Source: Acanthopleura granulata
Taxonomy: Eukaryota > Mollusca > Polyplacophora > Chitonida > Chitonidae
DNA length: 64,000 nt
Reading direction: 5' to 3'
Assembly: GCA_016165875.1 (NCBI GenBank)
Contig: JABBOT010000002.1
Location: 1,265,540-1,329,539, forward strand
Below are positions 63,779-64,000 of the stretch, one piece after another (positions within the stretch are counted from its first letter, which is position 1; every line of letters starts with the position of its first letter). The notes under the pieces are model-generated. The model worked only from the letters and a program-made list of their open reading frames with translations, was not told the origin of the DNA and made no database searches. The position numbers and the translations under genes were made by a program.

Positions 63779-64000
63779 ATGAACAGTGATGTCTTCGTTC
63801 AATTTATGATAGAGATTGCTACAGCAGTCCTCTTGCTTCTTCCCGTGACGTTCAGTTCTAGTGCTGCCGCCACTTATACCGGACGCCGTTCAGGAAAAAC
63901 CAGCGTACCGGAAACCTGTACCTGTAACAAGTGCGACAAGTATGTTTGGGGAGTTAGGATGTCAGGCTTCATCCACTCGTTTGAAGCAAGAGAGAGTCCT
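63779..64000 (+). CDS. Start of a probable secreted protein, cut by the window end
   Basis: An ATG at 63779 opens a frame that runs to the last base (74 codons so far). The N-terminus looks like a signal peptide: short polar start, hydrophobic core (ATAVLLLLPVTF), then small residues SSSAAA where cleavage could occur. After a basic stretch (TGRRSGK) comes a cysteine cluster CTCNKCDKYVWG, suggesting a disulphide-rich or Cys-motif domain. I recognise no family. There could be an intron before the window end, and another start could be used. Confidence 0.5.
   Translation, partial: MNSDVFVQFMIEIATAVLLLLPVTFSSSAAATYTGRRSGKTSVPETCTCNKCDKYVWGVRMSGFIHSFEARESP

Overview
The window is nuclear DNA of an animal. 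Genes are split by GT-AG introns, non-coding DNA is AT-rich, there is no operon structure, and tRNA-derived SINE copies are scattered throughout. The SINE bodies (a 3' part ending in 'acggcgtaaaacaccaatcaaataaa', and a second family with 'caccccacccaatcac' blocks) look to me like lophotrochozoan, most likely molluscan, repeats. This placement is by pattern recognition and was not searched.

Layout. (1) 6.3-20.0 kb, minus strand: a complete 14-exon gene for the mahogunin-type RING E3 ligase MGRN1/RNF157. I reconstructed it exon by exon; all splice phases agree and it predicts 678 residues. (2) 20.4-24.3 kb, plus strand: a complete 3-exon UBALD gene (UBA-like, 120 residues), head-to-head with MGRN1 across 468 bp. 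To my knowledge vertebrates keep the same divergent pair twice (MGRN1/UBALD1 and RNF157/UBALD2), so this looks like an ancient linkage with a shared promoter region. (3) 12.388-14.672 kb, inside MGRN1 intron 6 and antisense to it: a structurally complete piggyBac transposon with an uninterrupted 627-codon transposase, TTAA duplications and matching inverted ends. (4) 26-57 kb: a long gene-poor tract of SINE pieces, minisatellites, foldback elements, a local duplication and a MULE transposase relic. (5) 57.2-57.9 kb, plus strand: an intronless, full-length RNA polymerase III subunit RPC8 (POLR3H) gene with a long hairpin in its presumed 3' UTR. (6) 58.7-63.7 kb: more repeats. (7) 63.78 kb to the end: the start of a probable secreted protein, cut by the window edge.

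Most unusual: MGRN1 carries two separate tandem expansions of its own splice sites. A 42-bp unit holding the exon 8 donor is present three times, in frame, so alternative donor use would add 14 or 28 residues after the RING. A 63-71 bp unit holding the exon 11 acceptor and the first bases of exon 11 is present about 12 times. No multi-gene pathway is encoded. Functionally, MGRN1 (ubiquitin ligase) and UBALD (ubiquitin-binding-like) may be linked through ubiquitin biology and a common promoter; POLR3H is a separate housekeeping gene.
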